In this document: positions 1 to 5,800 of the stretch, in pieces
How positions within the stretch are numbered: position 1 is the stretch's first letter
Layout: each line of letters opens with the position of its first letter
Source of the DNA: JBGLNJ01 sp964353405
GTDB taxonomy: Bacteria > Chloroflexota > Anaerolineae > Fen-1058
Length of the DNA stretch: 6,513 nucleotides
Direction: 5' to 3'
Assembly (NCBI GenBank): GCA_964353405.1
Contig: CAYGWJ010000128.1
Location: 1 to 6,513 of the forward strand
The notes under the pieces: generated by a model
Told to the model about the DNA's origin: nothing
Databases searched by the model: none
Seen by the model: the letters and a program-made list of their open reading frames with translations, nothing else
Program-made: the position numbers and the translations under genes

Positions 1-696
1 CGCGCCCAACACCACCAACCCGACCACCTGCGCCACACGCCATCCGCCGGGCAGCAACAAGCTTTCCGCGCGAAAGGCTTCCAGGAACACGCGCTGGCCT
101 GAATACAACGCCAGGAAAAGCAACGTGGCCGTGCCAGGAGTCTGTTGCCGTCGCAGTGCAACGAGCAACACGACCAGGGTCGCGAGCGCCGCCAGCATCT
201 CGTAGACTTGAACCGGGTGACGCTCGGTATCCCACAGCATGATGGCCCACGGCAAGGTCGAAGGTGTGCCGTACGCATCGCCGGAAAACAGATTCGCCAG
301 CGACACAGCCGCCAGCAGCAGCGCTGCGCCGGGCGCCAGCGCGTCCAGCCACCGCGCGCCGATCAGCTTTTTGCGCCACGCATAAACGCCGCCCACCAAC
401 CAACCGACGATGGAGCCACCGGTCGCATCCAGCATGCTCAAGTTGAGCCCGAGGATGCCCAGCGGATCACCCGCAAATGCTTCCCAGTGCGCAGCCACAT
501 ACCACAGCCGCGCGCCGACAAGGCCCGCCACCGCCGCATAGAACCCGGGCGTATAGACAACATCCTCATTCAGCCCGATGCGCTTGGCCTCGCGTGCTGC
601 CAGCCACAGCGCCGCCCAGAAGCCAAACAGCAACGTCAGGCCGGGCAACTGGACGACGACCGGGCCGACGTGCACCACCGGTATTGGAAAGATCAC
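1..696 (-). CDS. Lgt-family (prolipoprotein diacylglyceryl transferase-like) membrane protein, C-terminus cut by window edge
   Basis: I translated this by hand on the minus strand: 232 codons from a GTG at 696-694, open to base 1. The protein is very hydrophobic with several membrane segments. Lgt hallmarks are present: the N-terminal VIFPIPVVHVGP type start, the GDAYGTPSTLPWAI stretch (residues 139-152), RHPVQVYE (159-166) and YSGQRVFLEAFR (198-209). Lgt moves diacylglycerol from phosphatidylglycerol to the lipobox cysteine of prolipoproteins in the inner membrane. However, residues usually conserved are changed: the HGG motif reads TGG (92-94), and the GRxGNFxNGE signature reads VSLANLFSGD (131-140), so the equivalents of E. 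coli His103, Arg143 and Glu151 become Thr, Ser and Asp. It may be a paralogue with another role. The family usually has about 260-290 residues, so some 30-50 are missing at the edge. The GTG is the first start after an in-frame stop; AAGGA lies only 3 bases before it. It follows the thioredoxin gene by 10 bases, suggesting one transcript. Confidence 0.85.
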   Translation of the reverse strand, partial: MIFPIPVVHVGPVVVQLPGLTLLFGFWAALWLAAREAKRIGLNEDVVYTPGFYAAVAGLVGARLWYVAAHWEAFAGDPLGILGLNLSMLDATGGSIVGWLVGGVYAWRKKLIGARWLDALAPGAALLLAAVSLANLFSGDAYGTPSTLPWAIMLWDTERHPVQVYEMLAALATLVVLLVALRRQQTPGTATLLFLALYSGQRVFLEAFRAESLLLPGGWRVAQVVGLVVLGA

Positions 697-706
697 TGGT
701 CCTTCG

Positions 707-1234
707 TCATTTCATCAGCTCGGCCACCTGGCTCTCAATCGCAGCTTTTGACAGCGGCCCGCCAATGACCATGTCGTGAATTCTGCCATCGCGCCCAACA
801 AAGAACGTCGTCGGCATGCCCTGGATGCGGTACAGCTCCGTTGTCTCGCCGCCCGCGTCCAGCGCAATGGGAAACGTCAGACTACTCTCGGCCACATACT
901 TGGCGACCACATCCCGCGACTCGGCCACGTCCACACCGACGACGACCAGTCCCTTGTCACGGTTGTTCCGATACACTTGTTCGAGCGCGGGCAGCTCAGC
1001 GCGGCACGGCGGGCACCATGTGGCCCAAAAGTTGACGACCACCGGGTGGCCCACCTGTTCCGACAGCTTGAACTTGCCGCCGTCGAGCGTATCCAGCGAA
1101 AAATCCGGCGTGGCGCGCCGGGCGCGGTCGCGCGTGGCCTGCGCCGTCGTGACGCGTGAGGTGACCGTCCACATCACACCGGCGATCAAGATAATCGCGA
1201 TTAATCCGTTCCATTGCAGTCGAGAGAGTTTCAT
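707..1234 (-). CDS. Membrane-anchored TlpA/ResA-like thiol-disulfide oxidoreductase
   Basis: 175 residues. One N-terminal hydrophobic segment (about residues 8-24, LIAIILIAGVMW) anchors the protein; there is no cysteine near it, so it is a signal anchor and not a lipoprotein. The thioredoxin fold follows: the AhpC/TSA-Redoxin type entry ATPDFSLDTLDG (41-52), VVVNFWATWCPPC (65-77) with the redox-active CPPC pair Cys74/Cys77, and the cis-proline loop GMPTTFFV (139-146). Proteins of this kind reduce disulfides on the outer face of the membrane, for example in cytochrome c maturation, but the substrate here cannot be read from the sequence. The ATG at 1234 was chosen because the hydrophobic anchor begins right after it. 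The frame is open a further 34 codons upstream to 1336, but that stretch is rich in Arg, Ser, Thr and Cys and overlaps a candidate promoter. No strong ribosome binding site precedes the ATG. It is co-directional with, and 10 bases from, the Lgt-like gene. Confidence 0.92.
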   Translation of the reverse strand: MKLSRLQWNGLIAIILIAGVMWTVTSRVTTAQATRDRARRATPDFSLDTLDGGKFKLSEQVGHPVVVNFWATWCPPCRAELPALEQVYRNNRDKGLVVVGVDVAESRDVVAKYVAESSLTFPIALDAGGETTELYRIQGMPTTFFVGRDGRIHDMVIGGPLSKAAIESQVAELMK

Positions 1235-1307
1235 GCTTCGCAAAACCCATCCGCAACAACAAACCGACTTCGTCGAGCCGGACGTTGTCGGTGTTGATTG
1301 CACCCGT

Positions 1308-1336
1308 ATTCTAGCCCACTTGAGCCGGACGCGCAA
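1308..1336 (-). promoter_or_regulatory. Candidate sigma-70-type promoter for the thioredoxin/Lgt-like pair
   Basis: On the minus strand a TTGCGC box (1336-1331) and a TAGAAT box (1313-1308, five of six matches to TATAAT) are separated by exactly 17 bases. They lie about 75 bases before the chosen ATG at 1234, in the longest non-coding gap of the window. The -35 box matches the consensus only at TTG, so this is a plausible but unproven site. Confidence 0.35.
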
Positions 1337-1422
1337 TAGGTGTTTTTGGGCACGTCTGCCGGCAAAGCAGCCGGGAGATAAAGCGGCAATTTAGCCAATA
1401 GCCAGCGATGCCGTGCAGTGCG

Positions 1423-1890
1423 TCACCGGCCTAGCGCCAGCTTCCCATTGATGGAGAACCTGTAAACACAGGGAAATGCTCGCAGCAGTCTCACGAATCT
1501 GGCGCGCGTCTTGGCGGGCAAGTCTTCGTATCCGGGAAGCCTGAGGTCATAGTTGAATCGGTCAACCATTCTTCCGATGGCCCTCACCAGCAGGCCAGGC
1601 CGAATTCGAGACTGGGCCTTTACAGCAAAATAACTCAACACCGACGCCGCCAGCTCTGCATCAAAGTCATCGGTATCGAATGCGGTCCGGAACTCGATCC
1701 GATCTTTGTCGCGTTCCCATCTTGCCGGTGACTCGGCTTTCACCTCGTCCTCCGTTTGACCCAGCGCCACGATCTGTTTGGTCGAAGCGAAGCACGCCAC
1801 AACATCCGGAATGTTTACATCCAGTTTGGCTTGCGGCACCTTGATCAGCAATCTGCCGTGCTTGACTTGAGCCGCCAAGTCCACGACCAT
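1423..1890 (-). CDS. Protein of unknown function, 155 residues
   Basis: I do not recognise this family with certainty. The ATG at 1890 has a textbook GGAGG seven bases upstream and starts 18 bases after the dehydrogenase stop, so it is very probably translated as the last gene of that unit. The protein is soluble, with no signal or membrane segment. The N-terminal part (about 12-50) looks like beta strands, ending in KQIVALGQTEDEV (38-50). This faintly recalls the PSVVA...VVAVGDEAKEM strands near the start of MreB/actin-fold proteins, but nucleotide-binding loops are not seen. The middle (58-80) is charged and acidic. The C-terminal half is basic, with helices around AELAASVLSYFAV (78-90), RPGLLVRAIGRMVDRFN (97-113) and ARFVRLLRAF (130-139). 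Its position behind ETF and the dehydrogenase is the only functional hint. Confidence 0.75.
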   Translation of the reverse strand: MVVDLAAQVKHGRLLIKVPQAKLDVNIPDVVACFASTKQIVALGQTEDEVKAESPARWERDKDRIEFRTAFDTDDFDAELAASVLSYFAVKAQSRIRPGLLVRAIGRMVDRFNYDLRLPGYEDLPAKTRARFVRLLRAFPCVYRFSINGKLALGR

Positions 1891-1897
1891 GACTAGT

Positions 1898-1902
1898 CCT
1901 CC
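1898..1902 (-). promoter_or_regulatory. Strong ribosome binding site of the 155-residue gene
   Basis: GGAGG on the minus strand, seven bases before the ATG at 1890 and inside the 18-base gap after the dehydrogenase stop codon. It is the main support for calling the unrecognised gene real and for its start. Confidence 0.75.
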
Positions 1903-1908
1903 ACACTT

Positions 1909-3639
1909 TTATTCGACATGGGCAAGGATAATGTCCCTCACCTGCAATGGCGTCGGGTCGGCGGCCTGAATCGCTGCCGCCGCGCCCTTGATCCGGGGCA
2001 GATGCTCGACGATATAGACATGCGCGATGGCCCGTTTTCTCTCGGACGCGCGCGCATCGCGCAGCATCAGCCACGAGTTGAGCACATACAGGGCCAGGTC
2101 TACCATATCGCTGGCGTAATAGTCAATCACCGGGGTGTCGCACTCTTTCAGGTGATCGGCGCACCGATTCATGAGCGCGGTCGCCTCCATCACCTGATGC
2201 TTGAGTGGGGCAAGCTGCGGGCCATAGTCGAGCGCGGCGTACTCGTTCAGCAGCTCGTCAAGCGCGTGGCCGAGCAGCTTGCCGATGGCCGCCACGATTT
2301 GCAGCTGGCTCGTGCCTTCATAGATGTTCGTCACACGAATGTCGCGATAATGGCGCTCTACGTTGAACTCGCGCATATAACCCACGCCGCCATGCACCTG
2401 CATGGCCTGGTAGCACACGCGATTGCCCATCTCGGTGGCATAGTATTTGGTCAGGGGCGTCAGCGCTTCGGCCAGCTTGCTCGCCTGCTTGAGCCGCGCT
2501 CGATCCGCCCGCTGCGCGTCGGGCGTGGCGCTTTCGGCCACTTTTATGCCGTAAGCCTTTTCCAAGTCAACCCACCGGCTCGATTCGTAAACCAGCGCGC
2601 GCGCCGCCTCGACCTCGCTCCGCATGTTCAGCAACATTCGGGTCACCGCTGGAAGATTGCGAATCGGCTGGTTGAACTGGACACGCTCGTGAGCGTACTT
2701 CCACGCTTCACGGTAAGCCGCTTCGGCAATGCCCAGCGCCTGCGCCGACACGGCCAGCCGCGCACCGTTCATTAATCCCATCGCGTAACGAATCAACCCC
2801 ATGCGCCGTTTGCCGATGAGCTGCGCGGGCGTGTTGTTGTATTGAATCTCGCACGTGGGCGAAGCGTGCAGGCCGACCTTGTTTTCGATGCGGCGGATCG
2901 TCACGGTCTCGTCCCTTTCCAACAGGAACAGCGACAGGCCGCGCGCGTCGCTGCTGCCTTCTTCACTGCGCGCCAGCACCACCTGGATATCGGCGCAGCC
3001 ATTGGTGATAAAGCGCTTGACGCCGTTGATGCGCCACACACCAGCGGCCTGGTCAAATGTAGCGCGCGTCTGCACCGACCCCAAATCGGAACCGGCGTCC
3101 GGCTCGGTGAGCACCATCGCGCCGGCCACTTGGCCGCGCGCAAAGCGCGGCAGGAGGCTGGCCTTCATCTCGTCGGTGCCAAACTCGCTGATGGTCGAGG
3201 CAATCTCTTGCAGGCCAAAGATCGTCATCAGCCCGGCCTCGGCGCGCGAGACGATCTCAACCATCATCTGGTAAATCGCCTCCGGCAGATTCATCCCGCC
3301 GTATTCCCACGGCAGCATCACGCCCATCAGCTCGGCCTGCTTGAGCGCCTTGAGCGCAGCCAGAGTGGCCTGGGAGTATTCGACCTGGCCTTGCTGAAAA
3401 TGCGCGCCCTCTTCGTCCGCTTCCGCCGCGCGCGGGGCGACGACCGTGGCGCAAATCTCGCCCAGCACCTCGAGCAGGATACGATAATTGTCTTTGGCGT
3501 CCTCATAGTCGCGCGGCGCGGTGGGGTACTGGGCTTGATTCGCGTACCCCTTCTCCTTCACTTCCACAACTTCGCGCAAGTCGAGCTGGTCCAGGTGAAA
3601 TTGAAGGTCAAGGTTATCCAGGTAAAAATTTTCGGCCAT
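1909..3639 (-). CDS. Acyl-CoA dehydrogenase, long type with C-terminal extension
   Basis: 576 residues, FAD enzyme that forms (or reduces) the alpha-beta double bond of an acyl-CoA and exchanges electrons with ETF. Visible parts: an N-terminal helical domain with an extra leader (about 1-50); the middle-domain signature AMVLTEPDAGSDLGS (174-188) with RFITNG (209-214); the C-terminal helical domain from about 280, with ARLAVSAQALGIAEAAYREA (293-312), ERVQFNQPI (318-326), QVHGGVGYMREF (414-425) and NIYEGTSQLQ (438-447). Glu441 in YEGTSQ sits where the catalytic base of MCAD-type enzymes lies. The roughly 120 residues beyond position 455 and an insert near 357-385 make it far longer than the usual 380-400 residues. 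It resembles the long class that carries an acyl-CoA dehydrogenase C-terminal domain, such as DmdC-like and FadE-like enzymes. The substrate is not predictable. The ATG at 3639 has GGGGAG eight bases upstream. etfA ends 67 bases before it. Confidence 0.95.
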   Translation of the reverse strand: MAENFYLDNLDLQFHLDQLDLREVVEVKEKGYANQAQYPTAPRDYEDAKDNYRILLEVLGEICATVVAPRAAEADEEGAHFQQGQVEYSQATLAALKALKQAELMGVMLPWEYGGMNLPEAIYQMMVEIVSRAEAGLMTIFGLQEIASTISEFGTDEMKASLLPRFARGQVAGAMVLTEPDAGSDLGSVQTRATFDQAAGVWRINGVKRFITNGCADIQVVLARSEEGSSDARGLSLFLLERDETVTIRRIENKVGLHASPTCEIQYNNTPAQLIGKRRMGLIRYAMGLMNGARLAVSAQALGIAEAAYREAWKYAHERVQFNQPIRNLPAVTRMLLNMRSEVEAARALVYESSRWVDLEKAYGIKVAESATPDAQRADRARLKQASKLAEALTPLTKYYATEMGNRVCYQAMQVHGGVGYMREFNVERHYRDIRVTNIYEGTSQLQIVAAIGKLLGHALDELLNEYAALDYGPQLAPLKHQVMEATALMNRCADHLKECDTPVIDYYASDMVDLALYVLNSWLMLRDARASERKRAIAHVYIVEHLPRIKGAAAAIQAADPTPLQVRDIILAHVE

Positions 3640-3659
3640 GAAATGTTCTCCCCGCGTGC

Positions 3660-3710
3660 GGGCAGACCTTGTGTCTGTCCCAATCGGGCGACCACGAGGG
3701 TCGCCCCTAC
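3660..3710. repeat. Tandem two-hairpin intergenic repeat
   Basis: Two similar hairpins lie side by side in the gap between etfA and the dehydrogenase. Hairpin one pairs 3660-3667 (GGGCAGAC) with 3673-3680 (GTCTGTCC), with one G-T pair and the loop CTTGT. Hairpin two pairs 3686-3693 (GGGCGACC) with 3699-3706 (GGTCGCCC) perfectly, with the loop ACGAG. Both have 8-pair stems and 5-base loops and are separated by 5 bases (CAATC). On the minus strand the element begins GTAGGGGCGACC, and the TAG in it is the etfA stop codon. No T-run follows either stem, so it does not look like an intrinsic terminator. It has the look of a REP-like dispersed repeat that could act as an mRNA stability element. Copies elsewhere in the genome cannot be seen from here. 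Confidence 0.7.
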
Positions 3711-4729
3711 TTTATTTTCTCGCGCAAAGCCTTGATCAGCATCGGCAACACTTGTTCCACATCGCCGACAATCTTGTAATGAGCGACCTGAAAGATCGGT
3801 GCGTTGGGGTCGGTGTTGATGGCAATGATCTTGGACGACTCGTTCATGCCGGCCCGGTGTTGAATTGCGCCCGAGATGCCCGCCGCGATGTAAAGCCTCG
3901 GTCGCACGGTGACGCCCGTCTGCCCCACCTGGTGCTCGCGGGTGACATAGCCCGCGTCCACCGCCGCGCGTGAAGCGCCGACTTGGCCGCCGAGCAGATT
4001 CGCCAAATCCTCTACCAGATCGAAATTCTCTTTGCTGCCCACGCCCGCGCCGCCTGCGACGATGACGGGGGCGCTCTTGAGATTGACGGTGGCCTCGCGC
4101 ACCTCGCGGCTCAAGACTTGCAAGACCAAATCGCGTTCCTCGAATCTCGGGTCTATTCTTTCAATGCGACCTGTGCGCGCCGAGTCGGGTTCCTTGCGGC
4201 GCATCACACCTTCGCGCACCGTTGCCATCTGCGGGCGCGTGTTCGGATTGACAATGGTCGCGATAATGTTGCCGCCGAACGCGGGGCGAATCTGATACAA
4301 CAAATCCTTGTAGACCTTTTTCTCTTTCTTGGATTCATAATCGCCAATTTGCAGATCGGTGCAGTCGGCGGTGAGGCCGCATCGAACGGAACTCGCAATG
4401 CGCGGCGCGAGGTCGCGTCCAATAGGCGACGCGCCGAGCAGAAAAATGTAAGGCCGCCGATCGCGCACCAGGTCGGAAGCGACGCGCGCATACGGCAGCG
4501 TGCGATAGTCTTCCAACTCGACATGGTCGGCGACAAACACGCAATCTGCCCCGTGATGAATCGCCTGCTCGGCCAGTCCATCCAACTGATAGCCGCATAG
4601 CACTCCGCACACCTGACCGTTCAATTGCTGTGCGAGTTCCTGCCCTTTGTTGAGCAGTTCCAGACTCACATCGGCAATTTTGCCGTCCTCTTGCTCAACA
4701 AAAACCCAGACATCTTGATTGCCGCTCAT
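3707..4729 (-). CDS. etfA: Electron transfer flavoprotein alpha subunit
   Basis: 340 residues, cytoplasmic subunit that binds the FAD of ETF and passes electrons between the dehydrogenase and a redox partner. The N-terminal domain opens with DVWVFVEQEDGKI (6-18) and contains FLLGASPIGRDLAPRIA (96-112). The C-terminal FAD domain carries APVIVAGGAGVGSKENF (220-236), GASRAAVDAGY (251-261), QVGQTGVTVRP (267-277) and the PROSITE-type signature LYIAAGISGAIQHRAG (279-294) ending in KIIAIN (300-305). The stretch TADCTDLQI (120-128) to RPAFGGNIIATI (148-159) and RPQMATVREGVM (165-176) looks like clostridial EtfA of butyryl-CoA dehydrogenase systems, by recall only. No ferredoxin domain is present. The start is ATG at 4729: AAGGA lies seven bases upstream, whereas a TTG two codons earlier would sit too close to it. 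The stop lies in the first bases of the hairpin repeat. Confidence 0.96.
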   Translation of the reverse strand: MSGNQDVWVFVEQEDGKIADVSLELLNKGQELAQQLNGQVCGVLCGYQLDGLAEQAIHHGADCVFVADHVELEDYRTLPYARVASDLVRDRRPYIFLLGASPIGRDLAPRIASSVRCGLTADCTDLQIGDYESKKEKKVYKDLLYQIRPAFGGNIIATIVNPNTRPQMATVREGVMRRKEPDSARTGRIERIDPRFEERDLVLQVLSREVREATVNLKSAPVIVAGGAGVGSKENFDLVEDLANLLGGQVGASRAAVDAGYVTREHQVGQTGVTVRPRLYIAAGISGAIQHRAGMNESSKIIAINTDPNAPIFQVAHYKIVGDVEQVLPMLIKALREKIK

Positions 4730-4736
4730 GTTCAAA

Positions 4737-4741
4737 TCCTT
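4737..4741 (-). promoter_or_regulatory. Ribosome binding site deciding the etfA start
   Basis: AAGGA on the minus strand with seven bases to the ATG at 4729. The in-frame TTG at 4735 is only one base away from it, so the ATG is preferred. Confidence 0.65.
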
Positions 4742-4763
4742 TTGACCGCCGACAACCGACCGC

Positions 4764-4812
4764 TGACCGCAGCTGATTCTCTTTTGCGGCCTGTGTCTGC
4801 GGACTGCGGTCG
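4764..4812. repeat. Inverted-repeat element in the etfB/etfA spacer
   Basis: GACCGCAG at 4765-4772 and its exact reverse complement CTGCGGTC at 4804-4811 enclose 31 bases. The right arm is part of GACTGCGGTC (4802-4811), a decamer also found in the fabI/etfB spacer. On its left it is preceded by further related words (ACCGACCGC at 4755-4763 and GACCGCC at 4744-4750), giving a degenerate run of GACCGC units. The element starts one or two bases after the etfB stop codon and ends before the etfA ribosome binding site. Confidence 0.55.
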
Positions 4813-4813
4813 T

Positions 4814-5719
4814 TCATCCGACGATGTATTCCTTGACTAATTCCTGAATCAGCGCATTGATGCCATCTTGATTGGCCGGAATCTCTTTGGTCTCGGTCGT
4901 CTCTAGCACGACAAAGTTGACCTTGTACACTTGCGTGGGCGAACCGCCAAGTCCGAGCTTGTCCATGTCCGCGCCCAAATCGTCGGCAGTCCAGACCGGG
5001 ATCTTTAAATTGCGCTCGGCGAGGAAAGCATCGAGTCTTTCTTCGCTTTCAAATTCAGGCCGTTGAGCGAGCAGCGTTCGATATTCGAGCGGCGTGGCAG
5101 CCAGCTTGCGTTCAATACGCTTGCGCGCTGAAGGCGGTCGCGGGCGATTGGCGGAGCCGACGACCGTGAGCAGGCAAGGCAGTTTGCACTTGACCCACTC
5201 TCGTCCGAGCGGGAATGCGCGCTCGACGACAACCTCGTCGCCTTCAAGGCTGGTGATTGCCTGCGCGTAGGTGATTTGCGGGACGCCAAGTTTTTCAGCA
5301 ATCTGCGGGCCGACCTGCGCCGTGTCGCCGTCAATCGCCTGCCGGCCGCAAAACACCAGGTCATAATTGCCAAGTTTCTCAATCGCACACTTTAACGTGT
5401 ATGAAGTCGCCAGCGTATCCGCGCCCGCAAAACGCCGGTCGGTAAGCAATAATACTTTATCCGCGCCGCGATAGAGCGACTCGCGCAAGACCTCGGCGGC
5501 AGAGGGCGGCCCCATGGTCACCACCGTGACGCTGCCGCCGTGTTGCTCTTTCACTTGAAGCGCCATTTCGAGCGCGTTCAGGTCTTCGGGGTTGAACACC
5601 GCCGGCAGGGCCGAGCGGTTGACGGTGCCGTCTTCTTTCATCACTTCGCCTGTGATGTTGCGCGTATCGGGCACCTGCTTGACAAGCACCACACTGTTGT
5701 ACGTTCGGTCAGATGTCAT
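4814..5719 (-). CDS. etfB: Electron transfer flavoprotein beta subunit
   Basis: 301 residues, partner of EtfA. Family marks in order: VVLVKQVPDT (10-19), DGTVNRSALPAVFNPEDLNA (30-49), VTVVTMGPPSA (64-74), RGADKVLLLTDRRFAGADTL (84-103), and the nucleotide-binding signature CGRQAIDGDTAQVGPQ (124-139), followed by EKLGVPQITYA. Near the C-terminus LGLGGSPTQVYKV (255-267) is also typical. The GRQA-DGDTAQVGP form is the version I recall from ETFs of anaerobes, including electron-bifurcating ones, rather than the GKQAIDDD form of mitochondrial ETF; that is recall and not a test. The ATG at 5719 has GGAGG five bases upstream. A longer reading to 5791 would translate the spacer repeat and is rejected. 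etfB precedes etfA with an 84-base gap and is followed by the dehydrogenase. Confidence 0.96.
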   Translation of the reverse strand: MTSDRTYNSVVLVKQVPDTRNITGEVMKEDGTVNRSALPAVFNPEDLNALEMALQVKEQHGGSVTVVTMGPPSAAEVLRESLYRGADKVLLLTDRRFAGADTLATSYTLKCAIEKLGNYDLVFCGRQAIDGDTAQVGPQIAEKLGVPQITYAQAITSLEGDEVVVERAFPLGREWVKCKLPCLLTVVGSANRPRPPSARKRIERKLAATPLEYRTLLAQRPEFESEERLDAFLAERNLKIPVWTADDLGADMDKLGLGGSPTQVYKVNFVVLETTETKEIPANQDGINALIQELVKEYIVG

Positions 5720-5724
5720 CCATT

Positions 5725-5729
5725 CCTCC
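5725..5729 (-). promoter_or_regulatory. Ribosome binding site deciding the etfB start
   Basis: GGAGG on the minus strand, five bases before the ATG at 5719. It sits immediately after the inverted-repeat element, which argues against the 24-codon longer reading that would begin inside the repeat. Confidence 0.75.
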
Positions 5730-5733
5730 AAAA

Positions 5734-5800
5734 TGACCGCAGCCCCTGACCGCTGTTGAGGATTTGCCGACTGCGGTCTGCAGCCCGTCATCTGCGGTCA
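5734..5800. repeat. 67-bp element with 9-bp inverted ends in the fabI/etfB spacer
   Basis: TGACCGCAG at 5734-5742 and its perfect reverse complement CTGCGGTCA at 5792-5800 bound the element. Nested inside are GACCGCTG (5748-5755) and GACTGCGGTC (5769-5778), whose GACCGC/GCGGTC cores can also pair. The decamer GACTGCGGTC recurs in the etfB/etfA spacer, so these are two members of one family. On the minus strand the first three bases of the element, TGA, are the fabI stop codon. The far end is followed by TTTT and then the etfB ribosome binding site. It could be a miniature mobile element, a REP-like repeat or an mRNA processing site. Confidence 0.6.

Noticed and set aside
145..768. Long plus-strand reading frame opposite the Lgt-like gene
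   Set aside because: It is rich in Gln and Arg with no family features. The minus strand gives a clear Lgt-family protein over the same bases.
1235..1336. 34-codon N-terminal extension of the thioredoxin gene
   Set aside because: It is Arg/Ser/Thr/Cys-rich, unlike a secreted or anchored protein start. The hydrophobic anchor begins right after the ATG at 1234, and a candidate promoter overlaps the extension.
1359..1374. CCGGC/GCCGG inverted repeat as a terminator after the 155-residue gene
   Set aside because: The stem has only 5 pairs and no T-run on the minus strand. It is too weak to call.
1918..3735. Two long plus-strand reading frames opposite the acyl-CoA dehydrogenase
   Set aside because: They are antisense frames of a high-GC gene, His/Arg-rich and without motifs. 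The dehydrogenase on the minus strand is unambiguous.
4730..4735. TTG start for etfA at 4735
   Set aside because: The AAGGA motif is one base away from the TTG but seven bases from the ATG at 4729, which gives the usual EtfA start.
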